A stretch of 41,911 nt of DNA, taken from assembly GCF_024437745.1 (NCBI RefSeq), contig NZ_JANFNY010000044.1, positions 1 to 41,911 on the forward strand, in the 5' to 3' direction. Source of the stretch: Roseomonas sp. GC11 (lineage in GTDB: Bacteria; Pseudomonadota; Alphaproteobacteria; Acetobacterales; Acetobacteraceae). Shown here in pieces: positions 6,845 through 14,917 of this stretch; within the stretch, counting starts at the first letter, position 1; every line of letters starts with the position of its first letter. Below the pieces are notes generated by a model. The model did not search any database. It was given only the letters and a program-made list of their open reading frames with translations, and was not told the origin of the DNA. Position numbers and translations under genes: made by a program.

Positions 6845-8526
6845 TCCGCCACCCAGAGCGAGGAGTAATTGAGGTGCCCGGTGGGCCGCACCCCCTCCAG
6901 CCAGCGCGGCCAGATATGGGCGTCCGAGCGGTGCCAGAGCGGCAGCACCGGCAGGTCCTCCGCGATCTGGCGTTGCAGGGCGGACCAGAGCGGGCGGCGC
7001 TTCGCCGGGTCGAGCTCCAGCGGGATGGCCTCCAGCAGCCGGTCCACCTCCGGGTTGCTGTAGCCGGTGTAGTTCTGGCCGGAGAAATTGCGCGCCTCGC
7101 GCGGGATCTCGTCCGAATGGAAGGTGGAGCGCGGCACGCTCTCCGGGCTGCTGATCCAGGCGAAGAGCGCCAGCCCGCCGAAGCGCCTTTTGCTCAGCGT
7201 CTCGCTGAAGAAGACGCGCGGCGGCTCGTTGCGGATGCGCGCCTCGATGCCCACGGCCTTCCACATGCCGGCCAGGATCTGCTGCACCTGCTCCCGCGCG
7301 CGGTTGCCGGCGGTGCTCATGAACTCCAGGCTGAGCTTCTGGCCGCTGGCGTCGCGGCGGATGCCATCGGGCGCCATGCGCCAGCCGGCCTGCTCCAGCA
7401 GGGCGGCGGCGCGGGCGGGGTCGAAGGGGTATTGCGGGATGTCCGGGTCGAACATGGCATCGCGCGGGTGGATGCCGCTGGCGGCCACGGCCTGCTGCCC
7501 GTCATAGAGCCGCGCCACGATCTGCGCCCGGTCCGCCGCCAGCAGCAGGGCCTGGCGCAGGCGCCGGTCGGCCAGGATCGGGTTGTCCAGCCGCAGGTCG
7601 ATATGCTCGTAGGTCAGGCCGGGGGTGAAGGCGAAGCGGAAGCGCTCGCCGCTGCGCTTCTGCAGCGCGGTCGCCTGTTCCAGCGGCAGGCCCAGCTCCC
7701 CCGCGATCATGTCCACCTGCCCGGCCAGCAGCTGCGCCTCCAGCGCCGCCGTGTTCTCCACGGCGCGGATGCCGATGCGGGCGAAGGCCGGGGCGGGGCC
7801 TGCCCAGTGCGGGTTGCGCTCCAGCGTCACGCCGCTGCCGGGCTGCACGGCGCTGATGCGGTAGGGGCCGTTCCACAGGGCGGGATTGGTGGTCTCGGTG
7901 TCATAGGCGGTGCGGCTGCGATAGGCGCGGCGGTCCGCCTCCCAGCGCGGGCGCTCGATGCGGGCGGGCAGGGGCTGGAAATCGCCGAGGGAAGCGAAAT
8001 CATAGGTCACCTTGTCCAGCCGCAGCGTCACCGTGCGCGGGTCCACCACGATCAGCTCATAGGCGGAGCGGTAGAACTCGGCGGGACCGAAGCCGGTCTC
8101 GAAGGCGCGCCCGGCCTCCCAGGCGAAGCGCAGATCCTCGGCCGAGACGGGGGTGCCATCGGCCCAGCGCTCGCCCTCGCGCAGGCGGTAGGTCAGGCGC
8201 AGGCCCGCCTTGCCCTCCGGCGTCGTCTCCGGCACGGCATCGCCATTCTCCAGGCTGGGCAGCCGCTCACAGGCGAGGCAGGTGAGCTTCCAATCCGCGT
8301 CATAGGCCGTCATCGGCCGCCGCGCGAAGCCCAGGATATAGGACTTCGCCGCCATCGACTCGATATTGGGGTGGAAGGTGGAGGGGTATTGCGTGATGCC
8401 GATGGTCAGGCTCTCGCGCGTGCCCCCGGCCGGGCTATTCCCCGCACCATTCCCGGCACCATTCCCCTGGGCCAGAGCCAGCGCCGGGAGCAGCCCGAAC
8501 AACCCCGCCAACACCACCCTTGCCAT
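6829..8526 (-). CDS. ABC importer periplasmic binding protein, family 5
   Basis: A 565-residue extracytoplasmic binding protein of the SBP_bac_5 (DppA/OppA) family. Residues 1-19 form a signal peptide (MARVVLAGLFGLLPALALA) with likely cleavage after ALA. A low-complexity GNGAGNGAGN linker follows. The mature domain shows YRLREGERWADGTPVSAEDL, the usual SBP_5 signature region, and ADRRLRQALLLAADRAQI. The ligand cannot be told; the family takes peptides, nickel, opines, glutathione and others. It is the first gene of an operon with two permeases and a small membrane protein, with no ATPase. Confidence 0.88.
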   Translation of the reverse strand: MARVVLAGLFGLLPALALAQGNGAGNGAGNSPAGGTRESLTIGITQYPSTFHPNIESMAAKSYILGFARRPMTAYDADWKLTCLACERLPSLENGDAVPETTPEGKAGLRLTYRLREGERWADGTPVSAEDLRFAWEAGRAFETGFGPAEFYRSAYELIVVDPRTVTLRLDKVTYDFASLGDFQPLPARIERPRWEADRRAYRSRTAYDTETTNPALWNGPYRISAVQPGSGVTLERNPHWAGPAPAFARIGIRAVENTAALEAQLLAGQVDMIAGELGLPLEQATALQKRSGERFRFAFTPGLTYEHIDLRLDNPILADRRLRQALLLAADRAQIVARLYDGQQAVAASGIHPRDAMFDPDIPQYPFDPARAAALLEQAGWRMAPDGIRRDASGQKLSLEFMSTAGNRAREQVQQILAGMWKAVGIEARIRNEPPRVFFSETLSKRRFGGLALFAWISSPESVPRSTFHSDEIPREARNFSGQNYTGYSNPEVDRLLEAIPLELDPAKRRPLWSALQRQIAEDLPVLPLWHRSDAHIWPRWLEGVRPTGHLNYSSLWVAEWRAR

Positions 8527-8830
8527 GCCGGTTCCATCTGCCGCTCATGGCCGGGACGGGAGCGCGGCACCGGCCACGGCCGTCCTGGCCCTGTCTCGCC
8601 GCACTTTCCCACCCTCCCCCTTTTTTTCCAGTTTTTTTCCAGCTGCCGGTCATGGCCGGTTTTTTGTCAGCTGCCGGTCATGGCCGGGACGGGATCGCGG
8701 CACGGGGCACGATCGCCTGGGCCCAGGGGTGCACCGAGGTGCGGAACCCGGCGAGGCGATGCAAACCGCCCCCCGGCTTCCGTGTTGCGTCCCGCTTCTC
8801 AACGGGACGGCGGCAGCCTGAAAGAAAGAA
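8527..8830. other. Intergenic region with three CCGGTCATGGCCGG-type palindromes
   Basis: Three related copies begin with CTGCCG(C/G)TCATGGCCGG at 8538, 8643 and 8671; the first and third continue as GGACGGGA-CGCGGCAC. The core CCGG-TCATGG-CCGG is palindromic apart from one base pair. A doubled T7CCAG motif lies at about 8624-8641. The region holds the start side of the binding-protein gene on the left and the 3' end of pyrE on the right, so the palindromes could be operators for the transporter operon (inference). A repeat fragment (8785-8828) closes the region. I see no gene here. Confidence 0.6.
8785..8828 (+). repeat. Intergenic repeat, B hairpin only
   Basis: GCGTCCCG and CGGGACGG arms around a short loop, followed by the conserved CGGCAGCCTGAAAGAAAG. 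It ends two bases before the pyrE stop codon on the minus strand. The A and C hairpins are missing. It probably acts as the pyrE terminator. Confidence 0.75.
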
Positions 8831-9541
8831 TCAAGCGGTCTGGATTTCGTCGGGGGAGCCGATGCCGCCATGGGCCTTGGACCAGCCGGTGGGGTCTTCC
8901 AGGAACTTGCGGACTTCCTTCAGCGCGGCCTCGGAGAAATAGGGCTTCTCGCGGCAGACCTCGAGCACGTCCCACCAGGTGCAGAGGTGGAGGAGGTTGA
9001 GGTTGATGTCCTTCAGCCGCTCCTGCCCGCCGGGGAAGACGCCATAGAAGAAGACGACGAAGGTGTGGTCGCAGATGGCGCCGGCATCGCGCAGGGCCTG
9101 GGCGAAGCGGATCTTGGAGGCGCCGTCGGTCGTCAGGTCCTCGACCAGCAGGGTGCGCTTGCCCTCGGGGACATCGCCCTCGATCTGGGCGTTCTTGCCG
9201 AAGCCCTTGGGCTTCTTCCGCACATAGGACATCGGCGCCATCATCCGGTCGGCGATCCAGGCGGCATAGGGGATGCCGGCGGTCTCGCCGCCCGCCACGG
9301 CCTCGATCGTCTCATAGCCGATGTGGCGGCCGATCTTCTCCACCGCGAGGTCGATGATCTTGTTGCGCGCGCGGGGGAAGAAAATGATTTTGCGGCAGTC
9401 GATGTAAACCGGGCTCTTCCATCCGCTGGTGAAGGTATACGGCTCTTCCGGGCGGAAGTTGACGGCCTTGATCTCCAGCAGAATGCGCGCGGCGGTCAGG
9501 GCGGCGTCGCGGTCCCAATCAGAGGCGTGGGTCGAGGGCAT
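8831..9541 (-). CDS. pyrE: Orotate phosphoribosyltransferase
   Basis: A 236-residue type I phosphoribosyltransferase that joins orotate and PRPP to give orotidine 5'-phosphate in pyrimidine synthesis (cytoplasm). Motifs: FTSGWKSPVYIDCRK near residue 39, matching the orotate-site region; GETAGIPYAAWIADRM with the following YVRKKPKGFGKN loop; and the PRPP loop TLLVEDLTTDGASK. The ATG at 9541 is preceded by AAAGGAG at good spacing. The C-terminal extension after CREKPYFSEAAL makes it longer than E. coli PyrE (about 213 residues). It is divergent from the ELM1-family gene, with 51 bases between the start codons. Confidence 0.92.
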   Translation of the reverse strand: MPSTHASDWDRDAALTAARILLEIKAVNFRPEEPYTFTSGWKSPVYIDCRKIIFFPRARNKIIDLAVEKIGRHIGYETIEAVAGGETAGIPYAAWIADRMMAPMSYVRKKPKGFGKNAQIEGDVPEGKRTLLVEDLTTDGASKIRFAQALRDAGAICDHTFVVFFYGVFPGGQERLKDINLNLLHLCTWWDVLEVCREKPYFSEAALKEVRKFLEDPTGWSKAHGGIGSPDEIQTA

Positions 9542-9592
9542 GGCGGGGTCTCCTTTGGTGGCGGTTGGTAACGCCCTGTGCGGGGCGCGTCC

Positions 9593-10543
9593 ATGACGGA
9601 TGCGTCTCCCGGTGTCTGGGTGCTGGCCGATCCACGCGCCGGCACGGCGGCGCAGGCCCTCGGCATCGCCGAGCGGCTGGGCGTGCCCTTCCGCAGCCTG
9701 CCGCTGGAATGGGGCGCGCTGGCGCGGATTCCCTGGCCGGTGCCGACGCTGGCGGGGCTGGCGCCGGGGGCGCGGGCGGCGCTGCTCGGCCCCGCGCCGG
9801 GGCTGGTGATCTCGGCCGGGCGGCGCTCGGCGCCGGTGGCGCGCTGGCTCGGGCGGCGCGGCGCGCGGCTGGTGCATGCCATGCGCCCCGGCTTTGGCGC
9901 CGAGTCCTTCGACCTGCTGGTGATCGGCCGGCATGACGCGCCGAAGCCCGCCGCCAACCTCTTCCCCATCCTCGGCGCCTGCCACCGGATGGGGCCGGCG
10001 GTGCTCGCCACCGCGCGGGCGGAGTGGGCGGAGCTGGCGGCGCTGCCCGGGCCGCGCGTGGCGCTGCTGCTTGGCGGGGCGGTGCGCGGGCAGGGGATGG
10101 AGCCGGCACTGGCGGCCGCGCTCGGCCGGCAGGCGGCGGGCCTGGGCGGCAGCGTGCTCGCCACCACCTCCCGCCGCAGCGGTGCCGCCGCGCGCCAGGC
10201 CCTGGCCGCCGCGCTGGAGGGGGTTCCGCACCGGCTGCATGGCTGGGGCGGCGGCGGCGCCAACCCCTATGCCGGCTTCCTGGCCTGGGCGGATGCCATC
10301 ATCGTCACTGGCGACTCGGTCTCGATGCTCAGCGAGGCCCTGGCCAGCCCGGCGCCGGTCTTCATCGCCGAGACCACCACCGCGCCGCGCCACCGCCGGC
10401 TGTGGGAAAGCCTCTATGCCGCCGGGCAGGCCCGGCCCCTGGCCCCGGGCGCGGCGCTGTTCCCGCGCGCGCCGCTGGATGAGGCGGCGCGGGTGGCAGC
10501 CGAGATCCAGGCGCGGGGATGGATGGAGGAAGTAGCGATATAG
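9593..10543 (+). CDS. ELM1/GtrOC1-family protein (glycosyltransferase-like)
   Basis: A 316-residue protein of the family named after plant mitochondrial fission protein ELM1, which in bacteria is a Rossmann-type, glycosyltransferase-like protein of unsettled role. Landmarks are WVLADPRAGTAAQALGIAERLG at the start, APGLVISAGRRSAPVARWL, and IIVTGDSVSMLSEAL-S-PAPVFI near residues 235-260, which resembles a nucleotide-sugar binding site. In proteobacteria such genes often sit near envelope polysaccharide genes; here pyrE is the neighbour. ATG at 9593 is preferred over GTG at 9578, but neither has a strong ribosome-binding site. Confidence 0.75.
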   Translation: MTDASPGVWVLADPRAGTAAQALGIAERLGVPFRSLPLEWGALARIPWPVPTLAGLAPGARAALLGPAPGLVISAGRRSAPVARWLGRRGARLVHAMRPGFGAESFDLLVIGRHDAPKPAANLFPILGACHRMGPAVLATARAEWAELAALPGPRVALLLGGAVRGQGMEPALAAALGRQAAGLGGSVLATTSRRSGAAARQALAAALEGVPHRLHGWGGGGANPYAGFLAWADAIIVTGDSVSMLSEALASPAPVFIAETTTAPRHRRLWESLYAAGQARPLAPGAALFPRAPLDEAARVAAEIQARGWMEEVAI

Positions 10544-10583
10544 ATTTACTTTTGTTTATTTTTTTATTTAAAATCATAGATAT

Positions 10584-10700
10584 CTTCTTTTTCTGAAGAA
10601 AAAGAAGCAAAAAGACTTTCTTTCAGGCTGCCGCCGTCTCCCGTCCAAGCGGGACGCTGAACTGAAAAAAGTTTTTTGGTTCTTTTTTTCAAAAAAGAAC
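10584..10700 (-). repeat. Modular intergenic repeat, complete copy 2 (reverse)
   Basis: The full element read on the minus strand as A-B-C. Seen on the plus strand the C hairpin comes first (10584-10607), then the GC stem (about 10626-10660), then GTTTTTTGG and the A hairpin, ending with AAAAAAGAAC. It follows the ELM1-family gene by about 40 bases. This is the only complete copy in this orientation in the window. Confidence 0.85.
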
Positions 10701-10827
10701 CTCTTGCCTTGAAACCCTCGCGCCGAGGCATCGCGCAGCAGAAGCTGCTGCCGGAGCGGGGGAGGGGGGCCTTGCCCTGCCGGGGCGGTGCGGCCACGCT
10801 CCGCCGGCCCTGACTGGAGGAGGACCC

Positions 10828-11898
10828 ATGTCCCGCAAATACCGCATTGCCGTCGTGCCGGGTGACGGCATCGGCAAGGAGACCGTGCCCGAGGGGCTGC
10901 GCGTGCTGGACGCGGCGGCGCGGCGCTTCGGCTTCGAACTGGAGCTGGCGCATTACGACTGGTCCTGTGAGACCTACCAGAAGACGGGGCGGATGATGCC
11001 GGAAGACGGCATCGACCAGCTGCGCGAGAGCGACAGCATTTTTCTCGGTGCCGTGGGCTGGCCGGGCGTGCCGGACCATATCTCGCTCTGGGGCCTGCTG
11101 ATCCCGATCCGGCGGGAGTTCGACCAGTATATCAGCCTGCGCCCCTGCAAGCTGATGCCGGGCGCCAAGACGCCGCTGGCCAACCGCACCCCGGCCGAGA
11201 TCGACTTCTACGTGGTGCGCGAGAACACCGAGGGTGAATATTCCTCCAGCGGCGGCAAGATGTTCGCCGGGACGGAGCGGGAATTCGTCACCCAGGATGC
11301 CGTCTTCACCCGCAAGGGCGTGGACCGGGTGATGAAATACGCCTTCGAACTGGCGATGACCCGCCCGCGCAAGAAGGTGACCAGCGCCACCAAGTCCAAC
11401 GGCATCACCTTCACCATGCCCTACTGGGATGAGCGCTTCGCCGCCATGGCGAAGAACTACCCCGAGGTGACGACGGACCAGTTCCACATCGACATTCTCT
11501 GTGCCCAGTTCGTGCAGCATCCGGACTGGTTCGACGTGGTGGTGGGCTCCAACCTGTTCGGGGATATTCTTTCGGATCTCGGCCCGGCGGTGGCGGGCTC
11601 CATCGGCATCGCGCCCTCGGCCAATATCAACCCGGAGAAGGCGCATCCCTCGATGTTCGAGCCGGTGCATGGCTCGGCGCCGGATATCGCCGGCAAGCAT
11701 ATCTGCAACCCGATCGGCCAGATCTGGTCCGGGGCGATGATGCTGGAGCATCTGGGCGAGAAGCAGGCGGCGGACGCCATCACCCGCAGCATCGAGACGC
11801 TGCTGGCCGAGGGCGGCCCCCGCACGCGCGACATGGGCGGGCAGGCCAATACCGCCGATGTCGGCAAGGCCCTGGCCGAGGCGGTGGCGGCCGCCTGA
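10828..11898 (+). CDS. Tartrate/D-malate-type dehydrogenase (IMDH/ICDH family)
   Basis: A 356-residue NAD-dependent beta-decarboxylating dehydrogenase. Members oxidise a 2-hydroxy acid such as D-malate or tartrate, usually with decarboxylation, using Mn/Mg and NAD. Motifs: IAVVPGDGIGKETVPEGLRV at the N-terminus; SLRPCKLMPG with the substrate-binding Arg; VVRENTEGEYSSSGG, characteristic of the tartrate dehydrogenase branch; the metal-binding VVGSNLFGDILSDLGPA; and FEPVHGSAPDIAGK. The branch (TtuC/DmlA rather than LeuB) is judged from DHISLWGLLIPIRREFDQY. The ATG has a clear GGAGGAGG site. It appears to be a single-gene unit between a repeat element and a new promoter. Confidence 0.85.
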   Translation: MSRKYRIAVVPGDGIGKETVPEGLRVLDAAARRFGFELELAHYDWSCETYQKTGRMMPEDGIDQLRESDSIFLGAVGWPGVPDHISLWGLLIPIRREFDQYISLRPCKLMPGAKTPLANRTPAEIDFYVVRENTEGEYSSSGGKMFAGTEREFVTQDAVFTRKGVDRVMKYAFELAMTRPRKKVTSATKSNGITFTMPYWDERFAAMAKNYPEVTTDQFHIDILCAQFVQHPDWFDVVVGSNLFGDILSDLGPAVAGSIGIAPSANINPEKAHPSMFEPVHGSAPDIAGKHICNPIGQIWSGAMMLEHLGEKQAADAITRSIETLLAEGGPRTRDMGGQANTADVGKALAEAVAAA

Positions 11899-11950
11899 GC
11901 GGCACGGGCGGGGAGGGGGCCTGATGGCCGCCTCCTCGCGCAGAGGAAAC

Positions 11951-11979
11951 TTGAACAGCCATTCAGATGAGCTTATAAA
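11951..11979 (+). promoter_or_regulatory. Near-consensus sigma-70 promoter
   Basis: TTGAAC (11951-11956), exactly 17 bases, then TATAAA (11974-11979). This is the best housekeeping-type promoter in the window and it drives the 79-residue orphan gene. Transcription would begin near 11986. Confidence 0.75.
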
Positions 11980-11992
11980 AACCGCCGGGACG

Positions 11993-12024
11993 AGTTGCGA
12001 GTGATTCTCATTTGGCTCGCAACT
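11993..12024 (+). promoter_or_regulatory. Leader inverted repeat containing a Fur-box-like sequence
   Basis: Perfect 9-base arms AGTTGCGAG (11993-12001) and CTCGCAACT (12016-12024) flank 14 bases. The stretch GCGAGTGATTCTCATTTGG (about 11997-12015) matches the classic 19-bp Fur consensus at 11 positions by eye. As RNA the arms form a stem ending just before the AGGAG ribosome-binding site. It could be a Fur operator, an RNA control element, or both. Confidence 0.5.
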
Positions 12025-12038
12025 GCAGGAGAGAGCGG

Positions 12039-12278
12039 ATGGGCAACGACTTCAGCCACATCACCCGTCGGTGTGAGCGGGCGGTGGTGACCGCGTATCG
12101 CGAACTGCGCGAGACGGGGAATGACGATCTCTCGTCATTCCGCGCCTGCACGGCGCTGTACCGGATTCATCACCCCGAGGCCTCGGTGAACGAGGCGCGC
12201 CGGCTGGTGTCCGAGTGGATCGACCACCACATCGTGCGTGGCGAGTCCGGCCCGACGGATGGCTGCCTGTGCCCCTGA
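12039..12278 (+). CDS. 79-residue orphan protein, possibly iron-regulated
   Basis: A small soluble, probably helical protein. It begins MGNDFSHITRRCERAVVTAY, carries many paired charges, has a HHPEASVNEARRLVSEWIDHH segment with a His-rich end, and finishes GCLCP with a Cys-x-Cys. I do not recognise the family. There is no signal peptide or membrane segment. The ATG at 12039 has AGGAG at good spacing, a near-perfect promoter upstream and a perfect intrinsic terminator downstream, so it is a well-defined single-gene unit. The Fur-box-like leader suggests a role in iron or metal stress. The Cys and His residues could bind metal (inference only). Confidence 0.75.
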   Translation: MGNDFSHITRRCERAVVTAYRELRETGNDDLSSFRACTALYRIHHPEASVNEARRLVSEWIDHHIVRGESGPTDGCLCP

Positions 12279-12307
12279 GGGCTTTCTGACAGAAAAAAGA
12301 TGGGGGT

Positions 12308-12338
12308 CCGGGGGAATTCCTTCCCCCGGCCTTTTTTT
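12308..12338 (+). terminator. Intrinsic terminator
   Basis: A perfect 9-base stem CCGGGGGAA / TTCCCCCGG with a TTCC loop (12308-12329) is followed by C and seven T (12332-12338). It lies 30 bases after the 79-residue gene and before the convergent gamma-glutamyltransferase gene. Confidence 0.92.
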
Positions 12339-12352
12339 ATCCCTGTCTCTTT

Positions 12353-14044
12353 TTACGCCTTATTCCTGACTTCCGGGTTAAAGCGCACCCCCGGCCGGGC
12401 CAGGCCGCCGGAAATCCCCACCGGCGTGCCATCGGCGCGCCAGCAGGCGGCGCCCTCGATCATGCCGTTGTCATGGAAGCGCACCGCGCCCATGCCGCCG
12501 CCGATATGCTTCACCCGCTGCACCTTGTGCCCGAGGCCGGAGAGCGCCGCATCGAGCGCCGCGCCGATGGTCGGCTCCAGTTCCAGCGTATGCCCGTTGG
12601 TCCAGACGCGCGGCGCCTCCACCGCGTCCTGCAACTCCATGCCGTGGTCGATCAGGTTGATCACCGCCTGCATGGCCGAGCCGAAGATGCGCAGCCCGCC
12701 CGGCAGGCCGAGGGCGAAGCAGGGCTTGCCGTCCTTCGCCACGATGGTCGGCGCCATCGAGGTGAAGACCCGCTTGCCCGGCGCGACCGACAGCGCCTGG
12801 CCCGGATGCGGGTCGAAGTTGAACATGTAGTTGTTGGCGATCAGCCCGGTGCCGGGGATGGTGAAGCGCGCCCCGAACAGGCTGTTGATGGTCTGCGTCG
12901 TGGCGACGATGTTGCCCGCCGCATCCGCCACCGTGACATGGGTGGTGTTGGCGGATTCGGCCGGCGGGATGCCCGGCGCCCAGTCCTGCGCGCGGTCCTG
13001 GCGCAGCAGGGCGCGGCGCTCGGCGGCATACTCTTTGGAGGTCAGCCGCTCCACCGGCACCTTGACGAAGGCCGGGTCCGCCGTGGCCACGCCGCGGTCG
13101 GCGAAGGCCATCTTCAGCACCTCGGCCAGCAGGTGCACCGTGGCCGCGCTGCCGGAGCCGAGGGCGCCGATGTCGTAGCCCTCCAGCAGGTTCAGCATCT
13201 GGGTGATGTGCACGCCGGAGGAGGAGGGCGGCGGCGGCGCCATCACCGCATAGCCGCGGTAATGCCCGGTGACGGGCGCGCGCTCCACCACGCGGTAGGC
13301 GGCGAGGTCGGCGCGGGTGATCAGCCCGCCCGAGGCCGCCATGTGCCCGGCCAGGGCCTCTCCCAGCGGGCCGTCATAGAGGGCGGCGGGGCCGTGCTGG
13401 GCGATCAGGCGCAGCGAGGCCGCCAGCTCCGGCTGGCGCACCAGCGCGCCCACCTCGGGCGGGGCGCCGCCGGGCAGGAAGGTGGCGGCCAGCCCCGGGT
13501 CCAGCGCCAGTTCCGCCGCCGCATCGGCGATGGCGCCGACCAGATAGGCGGTGGCGCGGAAGCCCTCCGCCGCCGCGCGGATGGCGGGGCGCAGCACCTC
13601 CTCCAGCGGCAGGGTGCCGTGCTGCGCCAGGGCCTGGCACCAGCCGGCCAGCGCGCCCGGCACGCCCATGGCCAGCACGCCCAGCGCGTTCTTCCGCCCT
13701 TCCGTCTCCTGGTAGTCCGGCAGGGTGTCGGAAATCGGGGTGTACATGTCCGGCCGCGCCGCCGCCGGGGCGGTGGAGAGGCCATCCAGCACCAGATGCC
13801 GCCCATCGGCCAGCCGCAGATGCGCGACGCCACCGCCCAGCGGCCCCACCATCATCGGCTCCACCACCGAGAGGGTGAAGAGCGCGGCGATGGCCGCATC
13901 CACCGCATTGCCGCCGGCCAGCAGCATCTCCGCCCCCGCCGCCGAGGCCACGGGGTGGTTCGTCACCACCATGCCCCTGCTGGCCAGGGCCGGCTGCTTC
14001 TCGCGCGCGAAGGGGCTGCCGGCGTTCTTCTTCCAGCCGCTCAT
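12353..14044 (-). CDS. ggt: Gamma-glutamyltransferase
   Basis: A 563-residue Ntn-hydrolase that cleaves or transfers gamma-glutamyl groups of glutathione and related compounds. The precursor cuts itself before the nucleophilic Thr, here Thr367 in ESANTTHVTVAD. Other landmarks are MVVTNHPVASAAGAEMLLAGGNAVDAA near the N-terminus, the PLGGGV loop, and SMAPTIV / GLPGGLRI in the small subunit. No signal peptide is evident, unlike the periplasmic E. coli enzyme, so it may be cytoplasmic. The start ATG at 14044 overlaps the stop of the upstream hydrolase gene (ATGA). Co-expression with a gamma-glutamyl hydrolase-like protein supports a shared gamma-glutamyl substrate. Confidence 0.9.
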   Translation of the reverse strand: MSGWKKNAGSPFAREKQPALASRGMVVTNHPVASAAGAEMLLAGGNAVDAAIAALFTLSVVEPMMVGPLGGGVAHLRLADGRHLVLDGLSTAPAAARPDMYTPISDTLPDYQETEGRKNALGVLAMGVPGALAGWCQALAQHGTLPLEEVLRPAIRAAAEGFRATAYLVGAIADAAAELALDPGLAATFLPGGAPPEVGALVRQPELAASLRLIAQHGPAALYDGPLGEALAGHMAASGGLITRADLAAYRVVERAPVTGHYRGYAVMAPPPPSSSGVHITQMLNLLEGYDIGALGSGSAATVHLLAEVLKMAFADRGVATADPAFVKVPVERLTSKEYAAERRALLRQDRAQDWAPGIPPAESANTTHVTVADAAGNIVATTQTINSLFGARFTIPGTGLIANNYMFNFDPHPGQALSVAPGKRVFTSMAPTIVAKDGKPCFALGLPGGLRIFGSAMQAVINLIDHGMELQDAVEAPRVWTNGHTLELEPTIGAALDAALSGLGHKVQRVKHIGGGMGAVRFHDNGMIEGAACWRADGTPVGISGGLARPGVRFNPEVRNKA

Positions 14045-14790
14045 GCCGCGGCCTCCTGGCAGGCGGCGCCGAAGGCGCGGAAGATCGCGGTGCTCGGCGC
14101 GTCCTCGTGGTAGCGCCATTCCGGGTGCCACTGCACGGCGAGGTGGAAGCCCTTCGACTCCTTCGGGCGCAGCGCCTCCACCGTGCCGTCCGGCGCCACG
14201 GCCTCCACCGCCAGGGCCTCGGCCACGCGGTCCACGCCCTGCATGTGCACCGAATTCACCCGGAAGCGCGCCTGCCCGGTGATCTCGCGCAGCAGCCCCT
14301 CCGCCTGCACGTCATGGCGCATCTGGTAGCGCTCCGCGCTGGTGCCGCCATGGCCGCGATGGTCGTCGCGCCCGTCCAGCACATGCAGGCGGCTGTGCAG
14401 CGTGCCGCCGAAGGCCACGTTCATCTCCTGCAATCCACGGCAGATGGCCAGCACCGGCAGGCCGCGCGCCACGGCGGCGCGGATCAGCGGCAGGGTGAAG
14501 GCATCGCGGTCCGGGTCCTCCATCTCGCCCTCCGGCGCGGCGGGGCCGCCATAGAGGGCGGGCTGCACATTGCTCGGCGAGCCGGGGATCAGCAGCCCGT
14601 CCAGCCGCTCCAGCGCCTCGGCCACCTCCAGGGCAGGCAGGGGGGGCAGCAGCACCGGGCGGACGCCGGCGCCCTCGGCCAGGGCGATCATGTAGCGCGA
14701 GGGGGTGGCATGCTGCATATGCCCGCCCAGGTCACGGTGGCAGGCGGGAACACCCACCCAGGGGCGGCGCGAGGTCACGATGGCGGTCAA
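14041..14790 (-). CDS. Gamma-glutamyl-gamma-aminobutyrate hydrolase-like (peptidase C26)
   Basis: A class-I glutamine amidotransferase-fold hydrolase related to PuuD, which releases glutamate from gamma-glutamyl-GABA. Near residue 117 is the nucleophile elbow AICRGLQEMN with Cys117, and near the end VQWHPEW gives the His/Glu of the triad. GLLIPGSPSNVQP and a His-rich loop (HVLDGRDDHRGHGG) are also typical. The start is uncertain: TTG at 14790 has GGAG about 11 bases upstream, while GTG at 14778 lacks a site; there is no ATG before the conserved WVGVPACHR. Translationally coupled to gamma-glutamyltransferase. Confidence 0.85.
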   Translation of the reverse strand: MTAIVTSRRPWVGVPACHRDLGGHMQHATPSRYMIALAEGAGVRPVLLPPLPALEVAEALERLDGLLIPGSPSNVQPALYGGPAAPEGEMEDPDRDAFTLPLIRAAVARGLPVLAICRGLQEMNVAFGGTLHSRLHVLDGRDDHRGHGGTSAERYQMRHDVQAEGLLREITGQARFRVNSVHMQGVDRVAEALAVEAVAPDGTVEALRPKESKGFHLAVQWHPEWRYHEDAPSTAIFRAFGAACQEAAA

Positions 14791-14917
14791 GGCAGTCCAG
14801 GCTCCGGCAGTCGGGAGGAAAGGCGCAGGCTCGCGCCGTGGCGCGGGCTTGTCCAGGGGTGGCGCCCCTTCGTTGCGCCCGCCCCGCCCCCATATCCGCC
14901 GCAGGAGAACCCAGCCG

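Noticed and set aside
8538-8703. Palindromic cluster as a replication or plasmid iteron origin
   Set aside because: Only three copies, no replication gene nearby, and the position directly before a transporter gene fits regulation better.
12473-14113. Plus-strand open frame of about 546 codons
   Set aside because: Antisense to gamma-glutamyltransferase, with shadow-frame composition and no recognisable domain.
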